This document shows, in pieces, positions 12,035 to 20,613 of a DNA stretch of 64,000 nucleotides. Position numbers and translations under genes: made by a program. The first letter of the stretch is position 1. Each line of letters begins with the position of its first letter. The stretch is from JAMLHH01 sp037189845 (GTDB lineage Bacteria > Bacteroidota > Bacteroidia > Chitinophagales > JADIYW01), in NCBI GenBank assembly GCA_037189845.1, contig JBBCIS010000012.1:1-64000 (forward strand). The letters are read 5' to 3'. Under the pieces are notes generated by a model. It worked only from the letters and a program-made list of their open reading frames with translations. It did no database searches and was not told the DNA's origin.

Positions 12035-14404
12035 ATGGCTCACCTCAAATCATATAAATTATTCAGCACTTTCATCATTGTGCTGTTGTGCTTAGTAAAT
12101 GTTATCGCTCAGGATGCCAACACTTTTTACAATAATGGTATCAGAAAGAAAAACAGTGGGGATATTGCAGGCTCTATATCGGATTTTACCAAAGCGATAG
12201 AGCTGCAACCCAATTTCACTGATGCATATAATAACAGGGGTACTTCATATTTCGAACTAAAAAAGCTGGAGCTGGCACTTGCTGATTTTAATAAGGCACT
12301 GGAGCTGAATCCTGAACTGACGATTGCCCATATCAACAGAGGTAGTGTCAGGTATGAGATGCAGGACTACCAGGGAGCATTGGGAGATTTTGATTTTGCT
12401 ATCAATAAAGATCCAAAAGATTTTCAGGCACTTCGCAACAGAGCCGGAACTTATCTGGCATTAAAAAATTACACTGCAGCTATCAGTGATTATGACAGGG
12501 CTATTGCTATCAACTCAAAAGATTTCTCTACGCATACTTTCAGAGCTATTGCAAAAAATCAGACAGGCCAGTATCGTTCAGCCATTCAGGATCTGAATTA
12601 TAGTCTTACCTTAAAAGCGGATCAGCCGCTTGCCTATCTTCACAGAGGTATTGCAAGATTTAACATTCAACAATGGAATGAGTCTGAGCAGGATTTCAAA
12701 AAAACGATTCAATTACAGCCTAATTCCGCCTTGTCTTATGCATATCTGTCCGGCATTTCCAATGAAAATAATGATTTCAAAAATGCGATTGCTCAGGCTC
12801 AAAAAGCTATATCTATTGATGAAAACACTCCTTTAGCTTATTTATTTCAAGGTTATGCTCAATACAGGACCTATGACTTACCATCCGGTATCCAAAGTCT
12901 TCAATCTGCTATTCAAAAAGATCCGACACTCTCAGATGCCTTTATATGGAGAGGTGCTATACATCAATTAAAAAATGAACATGGCGCAGCTATATCTGAC
13001 CTGAATACTGCTGTAGGTCTCAATAATAATTCCGGCAGAGCCTATGCTTTTCGTTCACTCATATATAATGATAAGTATGACTTGAAAAATGCGAAAGCTG
13101 ATGCAGAAAAAGCAATTTCTATCAATGCACAGGATGGCTACGCACTCTGGGCATCTGCAGTACAGAAAAACAGAAGCCACCAATATAAAGAGGCGCTTAC
13201 CGATATACAAAAGGCTGCTATCATAGTTCCTCAGCATGCAGAAATCATGGCATTCCGTTCTCTGCTGAAGACTAAAAACGGCAATACTTCGGATGCTTTG
13301 AGTGATGCTCAATCTGCTAAAAGTCTGAATCCAAAATCTTCAGCAGGTTATGTTGCAGAAGGATTTGCATTATTAAAACAAAAAAAATACTCAGGTGCAA
13401 AAGGTAGTTTTGAAAAAGCACTTTCCATAGATTCCACTTCTACTCTGGGACTTTGTGGTCTGGCAAAAACTGAAGCTGATCTTAAAAATCTTCCGCTTGC
13501 ATACAAGCTGGCAGATAAAGCGGTCAGCACAAATCCAGGTGAGCCCATTACCTGGCAAACAAGAGCCGAAGTATCTCAGGAAGCAGGAGATTTTAAAAAT
13601 GCGCAGGCAGACTGGAGCAAAGCTATTCAAGCTGACAGAAATGACCCTGTATTATATGTAGGAAGGGCACAGACCCGAAGAAGCTTAAAAATGACTGACG
13701 AAGGGATTGATGATTGCAAGCTAGCATTGACATTAGACCCGTCTTATGCTCCGGCATATTCCATGAGAGGAAATATTCTGTACGATTTGAAAAAATATGA
13801 TGAATCTCTCATCGACTACGACAAAGCTATTGAACTACAACCCAATGACCTGAAAGCACTGGCCAACCGCATCAATATTAAAACCATGAAAGGTGATCAT
13901 CGGAGTGCGATGAAAGATGCAGAAGCTCTTATTAAACATGATCCGGGATTTATGCTGGGTTGGGCCAACAGAGGCAGTCTTAAAGCTTCCTCAGGAGATC
14001 TGAAAGGTGCTATAACCGATCTTGACAAAGCGCTTGAAATGGATAGCAGCTATGCTACAGCTTACTCCAACAGAGGCTTTGTTAAATATAATCTTGGCGA
14101 CCTTGATGGAGCTTTAACGGATATCAATAAAGCAATTTCTCTGGACAATACTTATGCCGGAGACTTTGTCAATCGCTCCTCTATTCATCTGAAAAACGGG
14201 GAATATCAGCTGGTGATCAATGATGCGACCAGGGCACTGCAACTCCGAGAAGAAACCAATGTCGTTTTTTATAACCGAGGAGTAGCAAATGCAGAGTTGG
14301 GACATATTGATGAAGCATGTGAAGATTTAAAAAAAGCGCTGGAAAAAGGACATGGTATGGCGGCGGCGGCCATCAAAAAATACTGTCCGAAAACACCTAA
14401 ATAA
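12035..14404 (+). CDS. secreted/periplasmic TPR-repeat protein (789 aa)
   Basis: Signal peptide at residues 1-26 (positively charged start, LFSTFIIVLLCLVNVIA, then cleavage before QDAN), followed by about 20 consecutive 34-residue TPR units covering nearly the whole protein. Repeats near the ends (AYNNRGTSYFELKKLELALADF and AYSNRGFVKYNLGDLDGALTDI) are the best preserved; those in the middle have drifted. It ends with a Sel1-like EACEDLKKALEKGHGMA segment. I set the start at the ATG at 12035 because it gives a proper signal peptide; the frame is open further upstream to a GTG at 11978. Probably a periplasmic or outer-membrane-associated scaffold; no catalytic domain. Confidence 0.8.
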   Translation: MAHLKSYKLFSTFIIVLLCLVNVIAQDANTFYNNGIRKKNSGDIAGSISDFTKAIELQPNFTDAYNNRGTSYFELKKLELALADFNKALELNPELTIAHINRGSVRYEMQDYQGALGDFDFAINKDPKDFQALRNRAGTYLALKNYTAAISDYDRAIAINSKDFSTHTFRAIAKNQTGQYRSAIQDLNYSLTLKADQPLAYLHRGIARFNIQQWNESEQDFKKTIQLQPNSALSYAYLSGISNENNDFKNAIAQAQKAISIDENTPLAYLFQGYAQYRTYDLPSGIQSLQSAIQKDPTLSDAFIWRGAIHQLKNEHGAAISDLNTAVGLNNNSGRAYAFRSLIYNDKYDLKNAKADAEKAISINAQDGYALWASAVQKNRSHQYKEALTDIQKAAIIVPQHAEIMAFRSLLKTKNGNTSDALSDAQSAKSLNPKSSAGYVAEGFALLKQKKYSGAKGSFEKALSIDSTSTLGLCGLAKTEADLKNLPLAYKLADKAVSTNPGEPITWQTRAEVSQEAGDFKNAQADWSKAIQADRNDPVLYVGRAQTRRSLKMTDEGIDDCKLALTLDPSYAPAYSMRGNILYDLKKYDESLIDYDKAIELQPNDLKALANRINIKTMKGDHRSAMKDAEALIKHDPGFMLGWANRGSLKASSGDLKGAITDLDKALEMDSSYATAYSNRGFVKYNLGDLDGALTDINKAISLDNTYAGDFVNRSSIHLKNGEYQLVINDATRALQLREETNVVFYNRGVANAELGHIDEACEDLKKALEKGHGMAAAAIKKYCPKTPK

Positions 14405-14538
14405 ATTCTTGTCATAAATCTGGGTATTGGGCATCAGAACTTTTGTCAAAAAGTGATATCTCCTGCATGATTTGTACTGAATATGTACTGTATCAGAGAC
14501 GAATTATTTACATTCGCTTTTAGCAATTAAATCATCTT

Positions 14539-16137
14539 ATGATCGTAGATTTCTTAGTAATAGGTTCAGGGATAGCAGGACTCTCTTATGCACTAAAATT
14601 ATCTGACAGATTTCCTGACAAGAAAATCCTGATCCTGACCAAAGGGAATGAGGACGAGAGCAATACAAAGTATGCTCAGGGAGGAATTGCTGTTGTTACA
14701 GATTTCGATAAGGATAATTTTGAGAAGCACGTAGAAGATACTTTAATTGCAGGTGACGGACTCTGTAATGAGAAGGTGGTTGACATCGTCATCAAAGAAG
14801 GCCGTATCCGTGTCGACGAGCTGATTCAGTGGGGAACACGATTTGACAAAGATAACGAAGGAGAATATAAATTAGGCAAAGAAGGCGGACATTCAGAAAA
14901 CAGGGTCCTGCATTATAAAGATATTACAGGCTTTGAAATAGAGCGGGCACTCCTGGCTGCAGTCCATTCCAGAGCAAATATTCAGATGATTTCGCATCAT
15001 TTTGTGATAGATCTGATCACTCAGCACCATTTGGGCAGAATCATCACACGTGCGACCAGAGATATCAAATGTTTCGGGGTCTATGTTTTGAACAAAAAGA
15101 CCAATCATATCGAAAAAATACTATCCAAATCAACAGTTCTGGCTACAGGAGGATTTGGACAGGTGTATAAAAGCACTACTAACCCTACTATTGCCACAGG
15201 GGACGGCGTAGCGATGGTCTATCGTGCCAAAGGTCGTGTAGGAAATCTTGAGTTTGTGCAATTTCATCCTACAGCATTATACGAACCGGCTGTCAGTCCA
15301 TCATTTTTGATTACAGAAGCAGTTAGAGGCGATGGTGGAATTCTGCGCAATCAGAAAGGGGAAGCATTTATGAGTAAATATGACCCTCGTGAATCATTGG
15401 CTCCCCGCGATATCGTAGCCAGAGCTATTGATAATGAAATGAAGATTCACGGACACGATTTTGTCTATCTGGATTGCCGTCACATGGATCAGGAAAATTT
15501 CAAGCATCATTTTCCGAATATCTACCAAAAATGTCTGTCCATAGGGATAGATGTGTTTAAAGATATGATTCCTGTAGTTCCTGCTCAGCATTATGCTTGT
15601 GGTGGAATAGAAGTAGATGAATCCGGATGTACATCTATTGAAAATCTTTATGCTTGTGGTGAATGCAGCAATACTGGTTTACATGGAGCCAACAGACTGG
15701 CATCTAATTCTTTACTGGAGGCAATTGTATTTTCGCACAGAATATTTGAGCATGTGTCATCTGTCATTGATAACATAGAAGATATTGAAGATATTTTCCC
15801 CGAATGGAATGCGGACGGGACTTCGCATCCGAAAGAAATGGTCATGATTACCCAGAGTATGCGTGAGCTGAAAGATATCATGAGCAGCTACGTGGGAATT
15901 GTAAGAAATAATGTCCGTCTCAAACGCGCTCAGGAAAGACTATATCTTCTATTCAAAGAAACCGAGGAAATGTACAATACAACTACTATTTCTCCTCAAC
16001 TTTGTGAATTGAGAAATCTCATTACCGTAGGCTATCTTATCGTAAGAAGTGCACTACTTAGAAAAGAAAGCCGGGGGTTACATTATACTACTGATTATCC
16101 TGACAGAAAATCATTTGCAGAGCAAACCATTCTATAA
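14539..16137 (+). CDS. nadB: L-aspartate oxidase NadB
   Basis: FAD flavoprotein converting L-aspartate to iminoaspartate, first step of de novo NAD synthesis. The dinucleotide-binding motif G9-x-G11-x-x-G14 opens the protein. Family hallmarks follow: TKYAQGGIAVV, the fumarate-reductase-like active site with FVQFHPTALYEP, LAPRDIVARAID, and the C-terminal ACGECSNTGLHGANRLASNS. The helical C-terminal domain (about 420-532) is complete. Its partners nadA and nadC are not in the window. Confidence over the paralogous succinate dehydrogenase flavoprotein comes from the ANRLASNSLLEA block and the length. Confidence 0.95.
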   Translation: MIVDFLVIGSGIAGLSYALKLSDRFPDKKILILTKGNEDESNTKYAQGGIAVVTDFDKDNFEKHVEDTLIAGDGLCNEKVVDIVIKEGRIRVDELIQWGTRFDKDNEGEYKLGKEGGHSENRVLHYKDITGFEIERALLAAVHSRANIQMISHHFVIDLITQHHLGRIITRATRDIKCFGVYVLNKKTNHIEKILSKSTVLATGGFGQVYKSTTNPTIATGDGVAMVYRAKGRVGNLEFVQFHPTALYEPAVSPSFLITEAVRGDGGILRNQKGEAFMSKYDPRESLAPRDIVARAIDNEMKIHGHDFVYLDCRHMDQENFKHHFPNIYQKCLSIGIDVFKDMIPVVPAQHYACGGIEVDESGCTSIENLYACGECSNTGLHGANRLASNSLLEAIVFSHRIFEHVSSVIDNIEDIEDIFPEWNADGTSHPKEMVMITQSMRELKDIMSSYVGIVRNNVRLKRAQERLYLLFKETEEMYNTTTISPQLCELRNLITVGYLIVRSALLRKESRGLHYTTDYPDRKSFAEQTIL

Positions 16138-16227
16138 TTTTTAACATTTTTTTTAGTTTTCACGGAACTTTTTTCCTTATTGAAGCATTGTTATTTATGT
16201 GTTTATAATAATTCTTTAAAAGAAAGT

Positions 16228-16806
16228 ATGATGAAAAAAGTAAAACTATTTTTGTTTGGTGCAACCTTTGCACTGGCAAGCGTAACGATGGCATCTGAAA
16301 TTGGAAAAGATTTCGTAGAAGGTAAAATTGATTTGAAATCAGGAGAAACACTGAAAGGTTATGTCGCTGCATTAGGAGACTACCCTAAATCAAATGTATT
16401 ATTCAAATCATCTCAAACTGAAGATGTAGTAGCTGTTAAGCATCAAAACATCAAAAGCATCGAAAAAAACGGAAAAACGCTTATCCCACAAACAATCAGC
16501 TGGCAAGGGAAATCCACCAATGCTTACCTGGAGGAAAAAGAATCCGGAGCTTTTAAGCTGTATCGTGCTCACTTCTACGCACCTGTGAAAAGAGGAAAAA
16601 ACAGTACTTCTACCGAATTACAATCCGCATGGGTGGTTTATTCTCCGCTGAAAGGTTGGGTAGTATTGGGTAAAAATGTAAAAGCTACTGACCTGAACAA
16701 TGCTTTGACTCACCCTAAAAGCGACTTAAAATTATCTCCGCAAATTGTAGATGAAAATCAATTGATAGATGCTGTCCGTTCTTTGAACGAGAAAGTAAAA
16801 GGCTAA
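16228..16806 (+). CDS. secreted hypothetical protein (192 aa)
   Basis: Signal peptide of about 23 residues (MMKKVKLFLFGATFALASVTMA). The mature part begins with a short beta-rich domain: EGKIDLKSGETLKGYV and the following KSNVLFKSSQTEDVVAVKHQNIKSIE resemble the small strand-turn modules of periplasmic Bacteroidota proteins that measure 'G-E-x-x-x-G-x-V' sheets. No enzyme motif is seen. The start is the first ATG of an ATGATG pair, chosen for the signal peptide; the open frame extends to a TTG at 16180. A strong terminator follows directly. Function unknown. Confidence 0.7.
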   Translation: MMKKVKLFLFGATFALASVTMASEIGKDFVEGKIDLKSGETLKGYVAALGDYPKSNVLFKSSQTEDVVAVKHQNIKSIEKNGKTLIPQTISWQGKSTNAYLEEKESGAFKLYRAHFYAPVKRGKNSTSTELQSAWVVYSPLKGWVVLGKNVKATDLNNALTHPKSDLKLSPQIVDENQLIDAVRSLNEKVKG

Positions 16807-16833
16807 TCAGTTAGATCATAATTCCTAAAAAAG

Positions 16834-16866
16834 AGTCTGTCTGCTAATAGCAGGCAGGCTTTTTTG
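16834..16866 (+). terminator. terminator of the secreted hypothetical gene
   Basis: An 11-bp stem with three G-T pairs (16834-16844 with 16850-16860), 5-base loop, then six T. Its 3' arm and T-run contain the 13-base sequence AGGCAGGCTTTTT that recurs at 17440. Confidence 0.8.
16852..16864 (+). repeat. 13-bp direct repeat, left copy
   Basis: AGGCAGGCTTTTT, part of the terminator above. An identical copy at 17440-17452 lies on the other side of the toxin-antitoxin pair. Confidence 0.75.
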
Positions 16867-16916
16867 TTTATTCACTTCAGATAAAATTGGCTATATTAGG
16901 GTAAATATCTTATGAT

Positions 16917-17099
16917 ATGATTACCAAAACTCAGTTGAAGGAAACATTGGATCGATTACCGGAAAAGCTGACTATTGATCAGTGGATTGATCACTTGATT
17001 TTTATAGAAAAAGTCCAGAACGGAATTGCTGATTCTCAAAACGACCGGGTCAATAGCAAAGAAGAAACAAAGCAAAAATTAAGCAAGTGGCTGAAGTAG
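16917..17099 (+). CDS. antitoxin of a RelE/ParE-type module (60 aa)
   Basis: Small protein that should neutralise the toxin encoded immediately downstream. It resembles the Bacteroidota antitoxin family of the form 'LKETLDxLPExxTxDxxIDxLIFIEKVxxGIxxSxxxxVxSxEExxxxLxKW': the glycine-centred EKVQNGIADSQ and the C-terminal SKEETKQKLSKWLK are visible. The C-terminal helix would dock on the toxin. Its stop overlaps the toxin start by 13 bases, typical of translational coupling in TA operons. No separate DNA-binding domain is evident. Confidence 0.8.
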   Translation: MITKTQLKETLDRLPEKLTIDQWIDHLIFIEKVQNGIADSQNDRVNSKEETKQKLSKWLK

Positions 17100-17398
17100 T
17101 CTGGACAGATTCAGCTATTTTCGACCTAAACTCTATAGGAGAGTATATTGCTAAAGATTCTGTTCGATATGCGGAAATTACAATTGAAGAATTATTTAAA
17201 TCTGTATATATACTTGAGACATATCCCCATTCCGGCTCTATAGTTCCTGAATTTGAAAATGAAAATATAAGACAACTAATAAGGGGAAACTATAGAATTG
17301 TATATAAAATTGTCAGCACTGAAAGAATAGATGTACTAACTGTTCATAATACATCGAGGTTAATTTCAAATGTTTTTCCATTTAAAAAGAAAAAATAG
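17087..17398 (+). CDS. RelE/ParE superfamily toxin (103 aa)
   Basis: The fold pattern is two N-terminal helices followed by an antiparallel sheet: VVWTDSAIFDLNSIGEYIAKDS at the start, YPHSGSIVPEF in the middle and the conserved strand IRQLIRGNYRIVYKIV, then VLTVHNTSR. This is the classical ParE/RelE layout, including the arginine-rich RGNYR strand. The target could be gyrase (ParE-like) or ribosome-bound mRNA (RelE-like); sequence alone does not decide, although spacing of the GNYRIVY block is closer to ParE. The module stands between a terminator and pheS. Confidence 0.85.
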   Translation: MAEVVWTDSAIFDLNSIGEYIAKDSVRYAEITIEELFKSVYILETYPHSGSIVPEFENENIRQLIRGNYRIVYKIVSTERIDVLTVHNTSRLISNVFPFKKKK

Positions 17399-17439
17399 AC
17401 TTCCACTGCTTTTGAAATTATTTCTAATAAGCATCATGT

Positions 17440-17452
17440 AGGCAGGCTTTTT
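17440..17452 (+). repeat. 13-bp direct repeat, right copy
   Basis: Identical to 16852-16864. Here it lacks the 5' arm of the hairpin, so it looks like an orphaned terminator half. Confidence 0.75.
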
Positions 17453-17464
17453 CATTTTGTTTCA

Positions 17465-17472
17465 TAATTTTG
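17465..17472 (+). promoter_or_regulatory. pheS -7 element
   Basis: TAATTTTG matches TAnnTTTG exactly and ends five bases before the pheS ATG. This would place the transcript start at or next to the start codon. No TTG is found at the usual distance upstream. Confidence 0.5.
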
Positions 17473-17477
17473 TAGTT

Positions 17478-18512
17478 ATGGAAGTTTTCGATAAAGCCGC
17501 AACGCTGTTAGAAGAAGTAAACAATACAGAAATCACCACTGCCGAATCTTTAGAGCAATTCAGAATAAGATTCCTGGGAAGTAAAAACATTCTTAAAGAT
17601 CTTTTTGGTGAAATCAAATCTGTACCGAACGAGCTCAAAAAAGAATTCGGTCAGCGTATCAACGCCGTCAAGCAGGCAGCGGAAGAAAAATTCCAGACTT
17701 TAAAAGAATCTTTTGAAGCACAACAACAGCAGGCACAGACAGTTCAGCTAGATCTCACCCGTCCGGGATATAGCCATGTAATCGGTTCCCGTCATCCCGT
17801 TAGACTGGTGATGGAAGAAATGATAGAAATCTTCAAACGCATCGGATTCGTAGTAGAAGAAGACCGCGAGATCGAGGATGACTGGCACAATTTCTCCGCG
17901 TTGAATCTACCTCCGGATCACCCAGCCAGAGATATGCAGGACACATTCTATATCTCTTTAGACCCTGCAACGGTGCTTCGTACACATACATCCAGCGTAC
18001 AGGTACGTGTGATGGACAGACAAAAACCACCTATCCGTATTCTTTCTCCAGGTAAAGTATTCAGAAATGAAACTATTTCCGCACGTTCACACTGTTTTTT
18101 CCATCAGGTAGAAGGTTTGTATATCGACGAAGATGTCTCTTTTGCGGATTTACTTCAAACACTACAATTCTTTGCTGCCGAATTTTTCGGTCCTGAGACA
18201 AAAATCAAAGTTCGTCCGTCATTTTTCCCATTTACAGAACCTTCAGCAGAAGTGGATGTCAGCTGTTTCCTATGCCACGGTGATGGCTGCAACGTCTGTA
18301 AGCATACAGGCTGGGTGGAAATATTAGGTTGCGGAATGGTTGACCCTAAAGTATTGGAAAACTGCAATATCGATTCTAAAAAATATTCCGGCTTTGCGTT
18401 TGGTGTTGGTGTAGAACGTATCGCACTGATGAAATACGGCATCAAAGACATTCGCATTCTTTCTGAAAATGATGTCCGCTTCCTCGGACATTTCAAATCT
18501 GTGGTGGTGTAA
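17478..18512 (+). CDS. pheS: phenylalanyl-tRNA synthetase alpha subunit
   Basis: Catalytic subunit of the alpha2beta2 synthetase that charges tRNA-Phe. The N-terminal coiled coil (residues 1-90) binds tRNA; the class II core follows with motif 2 around RILSPGKVFRNE and HCFFHQVEGL, and motif 3 in FAFGVGVERIALMKYGI. A four-cysteine cluster (CFLCHGDGCNVCKHTGW) sits before motif 3, as in many bacterial PheS. At 344 residues it is full length. The start is the ATG at 17478; the frame extends upstream to a TTG but the -7 element lies between. pheT is not adjacent. Toxin-antitoxin pairs lie on both sides. Confidence 0.96.
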   Translation: MEVFDKAATLLEEVNNTEITTAESLEQFRIRFLGSKNILKDLFGEIKSVPNELKKEFGQRINAVKQAAEEKFQTLKESFEAQQQQAQTVQLDLTRPGYSHVIGSRHPVRLVMEEMIEIFKRIGFVVEEDREIEDDWHNFSALNLPPDHPARDMQDTFYISLDPATVLRTHTSSVQVRVMDRQKPPIRILSPGKVFRNETISARSHCFFHQVEGLYIDEDVSFADLLQTLQFFAAEFFGPETKIKVRPSFFPFTEPSAEVDVSCFLCHGDGCNVCKHTGWVEILGCGMVDPKVLENCNIDSKKYSGFAFGVGVERIALMKYGIKDIRILSENDVRFLGHFKSVVV

Positions 18513-18649
18513 AAGCAGATTTTTGCCAAATTCGAGAACATTAGAAACTTCACGCTTGTTGTGATAGTTGAGTATTGTTGTAAAGTATTGTATTTCAGAG
18601 TATATTTACTTTATACTAAAATCTTCTTAGTTAAGTAAATCTTGGCTTT

Positions 18650-18865
18650 ATGGAAAATACGATGCTGATACAAATAACAAACCCAAAGGCTGTAAAACTT
18701 TTACACGAACTGGAAGAATTACAGCTGATAAAAGTATTAGACGAAGACAATTCTAATATAAAAGCAAAACTTTCTGACAAGTATAAAGGTGTTTTTTCTA
18801 AAGAAGATGCCGAAAGTTTTGATGAACACACTCGGATAATGAGAAAAGAATGGAGCAATACTTAG
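18650..18865 (+). CDS. antitoxin of a VapBC-type module (71 aa)
   Basis: Short protein starting with a putative dimerisation segment MLIQITNPKAVKLLHELEELQLIKVL, a pattern shared by many Bacteroidota antitoxins placed before PIN toxins, followed by a charged tail (KLSDKYKGVFSKEDAESFDEH) that would wrap the toxin. Its 3' end overlaps the toxin start by 16 bases. It lies about 140 bases downstream of pheS in the same direction; no promoter consensus stands out in that gap. Confidence 0.75.
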   Translation: MENTMLIQITNPKAVKLLHELEELQLIKVLDEDNSNIKAKLSDKYKGVFSKEDAESFDEHTRIMRKEWSNT

Positions 18866-19233
18866 TTGACACAAATGTCATATCCGGATATTTCTCAGGT
18901 GTATATTCTCAAAGGACTATGGATTTTCTGGCAGACGTGATTGATTCTATTCCCAATTTGTCTGTCATTACAAAGATTGAGGCTCTTTCTTGGGTTAGCT
19001 CTGACAAAGCCAAAGAAAACATTATTAAAGAATTCATTGAAGATGCTAACATTCTACCTCTTTCTCATGAGGTTGTAAATCAGTGTATTAAAATCAGAAG
19101 AAATAGAAAATTAAAAACACCGGACGCCATTATTGCTGCCACTGCTATTATACACAATCTTACTCTCATAACAAATGACAGTGATTTTGAAAAAATTCAG
19201 GGTTTGAAAAAGGTAAATCCTTACAGCATATAA
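18850..19233 (+). CDS. vapC: PIN-domain toxin, VapC-like (127 aa)
   Basis: Single PIN domain ribonuclease. The acidic residues that bind Mg2+ are in place: D7 in YLVDTNVIS, E44 in TKIEALSW, D92 in KTPDAIIAATA, and D110 with D112 in LITNDSDF. VapC toxins cleave specific tRNAs or rRNA; the target here cannot be read from sequence. Expressed with the small antitoxin that overlaps it. Together with the RelE/ParE pair at 16917 it places pheS between two toxin modules. Confidence 0.9.
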   Translation: MEQYLVDTNVISGYFSGVYSQRTMDFLADVIDSIPNLSVITKIEALSWVSSDKAKENIIKEFIEDANILPLSHEVVNQCIKIRRNRKLKTPDAIIAATAIIHNLTLITNDSDFEKIQGLKKVNPYSI

Positions 19234-19281
19234 ATCTCCTCTTTGGCATTCTGATAATTAAAATGCAACTTTAGAGTCCTT

Positions 19282-20316
19282 ATGAATGCGCAGTGGCAGA
19301 ATCAGCTCAATTTCTTTCGCACATTGACTTTGCGCAGGGTATGGAATATGGCAAAAGTCTATACCTCATTTCATCTATCCAAAGCTTTAAAAAAACCGAT
19401 TCAGTGGGGAATGCCGTTTTCCATATCGGTGGAACCGACCACTTCCTGCAATCTCAGATGTCCCGAATGTCCGAGTGGACTAAGAGCCTTTACCAGACCT
19501 ACAGGTATGTTGCGTCCGGAAACATTCCGAAATATCATTGACCAGGTACATCCTCATGTCAATTATCTGACTTTTTACTTTCAGGGCGAGCCGTACCTCC
19601 ACAAAGAATTTCTGGATATGGTTGGTTATGCACGCTCGAGAAAAATTTATACCGCCACCTCTACCAATGCACATTATCTGACTGATGCTATGGCTAAAAA
19701 AACCATACAATCCGGTCTTGACAGATTGATTATCTCTATTGATGGTACGACCCAGGAGACCTACAAGCAATATCGCATTGGCGGTAAGCTGGACAAAGTC
19801 ATTCAGGGTGCAAAGAATGTCGTCAAGTGGAAAAAACAGCTCAACAGCACGACTCCATATATCATCTTTCAGTATTTAGTCGTCAAGCCCAACGAGCATC
19901 AGGTAGAAGATGTCAAAGAACTTGCCCGGGAAATCGGTGTGGATGAGGTTATTCTCAAAACAGCTCAGGTTTATGACTACGAGCATGGGAATCCTCTCAT
20001 CCCGGAAGATGAAAAATATTCCCGTTACAAAAAACTGGCAAACGGCACGTATACTATTAAAAATGTTCTGGAAAACAGCTGCTGGAAGTTGTGGCATTCC
20101 TGCGTAGTCACCTGGGACGGCAAAATAGTTCCTTGTTGCTTTGACAAAGATGCCCAATACCAATTAGGAGATTTACAAAATACCTCTTTCAAAGACATCT
20201 GGTGGAGCGAAGCCTATCACGATTTCCGTTCCAAGCTCGTGCGTTCCCGCCAGGAAATAGATATCTGTACCAATTGCAGTGAAGGTTGCGAAGTCAATCT
20301 GAAATACGATTTTTAA
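19282..20316 (+). CDS. radical SAM protein with SPASM domain
   Basis: The 4Fe-4S cluster ligands of the radical SAM core are C56-xxx-C60-xx-C63 in SCNLRCPECPSG; the core covers about 45-250 (FYFQGEPYLHKEF corresponds to the SAM-binding GGEP motif, here QGEP). A C-terminal SPASM region carries further cysteines in DGKIVPCCFD and ICTNCSEGC, which hold an auxiliary cluster. Such proteins modify peptides, mature enzymes or act in carbohydrate or cofactor synthesis. No small precursor-peptide gene is visible next to it, so the substrate is unknown. The family occurs near surface polysaccharide genes in other Bacteroidota, but here it stands alone. Confidence 0.85.
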   Translation: MNAQWQNQLNFFRTLTLRRVWNMAKVYTSFHLSKALKKPIQWGMPFSISVEPTTSCNLRCPECPSGLRAFTRPTGMLRPETFRNIIDQVHPHVNYLTFYFQGEPYLHKEFLDMVGYARSRKIYTATSTNAHYLTDAMAKKTIQSGLDRLIISIDGTTQETYKQYRIGGKLDKVIQGAKNVVKWKKQLNSTTPYIIFQYLVVKPNEHQVEDVKELAREIGVDEVILKTAQVYDYEHGNPLIPEDEKYSRYKKLANGTYTIKNVLENSCWKLWHSCVVTWDGKIVPCCFDKDAQYQLGDLQNTSFKDIWWSEAYHDFRSKLVRSRQEIDICTNCSEGCEVNLKYDF

Positions 20317-20325
20317 TTTTTCAGG

Positions 20326-20366
20326 GAGTGCCCCGCCGCACTTCGTGACTGAGGCGGGTCGGGTGC
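20326..20366. repeat. GC-rich imperfect hairpin
   Basis: A locally GC-rich segment with CCCGCC (20332-20337) paired with GGCGGG (20353-20358) and an inner GCAC-TTCG-TG hairpin. It follows the radical SAM gene closely but lacks a T-run, so it is more likely a spacer repeat than a terminator. Confidence 0.45.
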
Positions 20367-20450
20367 TACACTTGTATACCGTTTGGATATTTGTAATAGT
20401 CCAATCTCGGCTTTTCCTTATTGAAGTAAACAGCTATCACATCGGCATTA

Positions 20451-20501
20451 ACCATTGTAAAATTTAAAAATAGTTTGGACTATTTTTAAATTACAATTGG
20501 T
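20451..20501. repeat. long AT-rich inverted repeat
   Basis: Arms 20451-20474 and 20479-20501 are complementary over about 23 positions with small indels, around the 4-base loop TTGG. It lies midway in the gene-free 300 bases between convergent genes (20317-20613). Confidence 0.75.
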
Positions 20502-20553
20502 ATTATCTCTCCTTGCAGAAGAGGATACCGTTTCGTCCCCTCACTCAGCATCA

Positions 20554-20584
20554 TAAAAAATGCCTGCTCGTTTCCGGCAGGCAT
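20554..20584 (-). terminator. terminator of the cytochrome c peroxidase gene
   Basis: Perfect 8-bp stem (ATGCCTGC 20560-20567 with GCAGGCAT 20577-20584) followed on the minus strand by a T-run. Confidence 0.8.
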
Positions 20585-20613
20585 GAATATAGATAACCGT
20601 GTTTTTCAGATTA

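Noticed and set aside
16917..19233. A mobile element carrying pheS with the TA modules
   Set aside because: No transposase, integrase, terminal inverted repeats or tRNA attachment site is seen; only a short 13-bp repeat.
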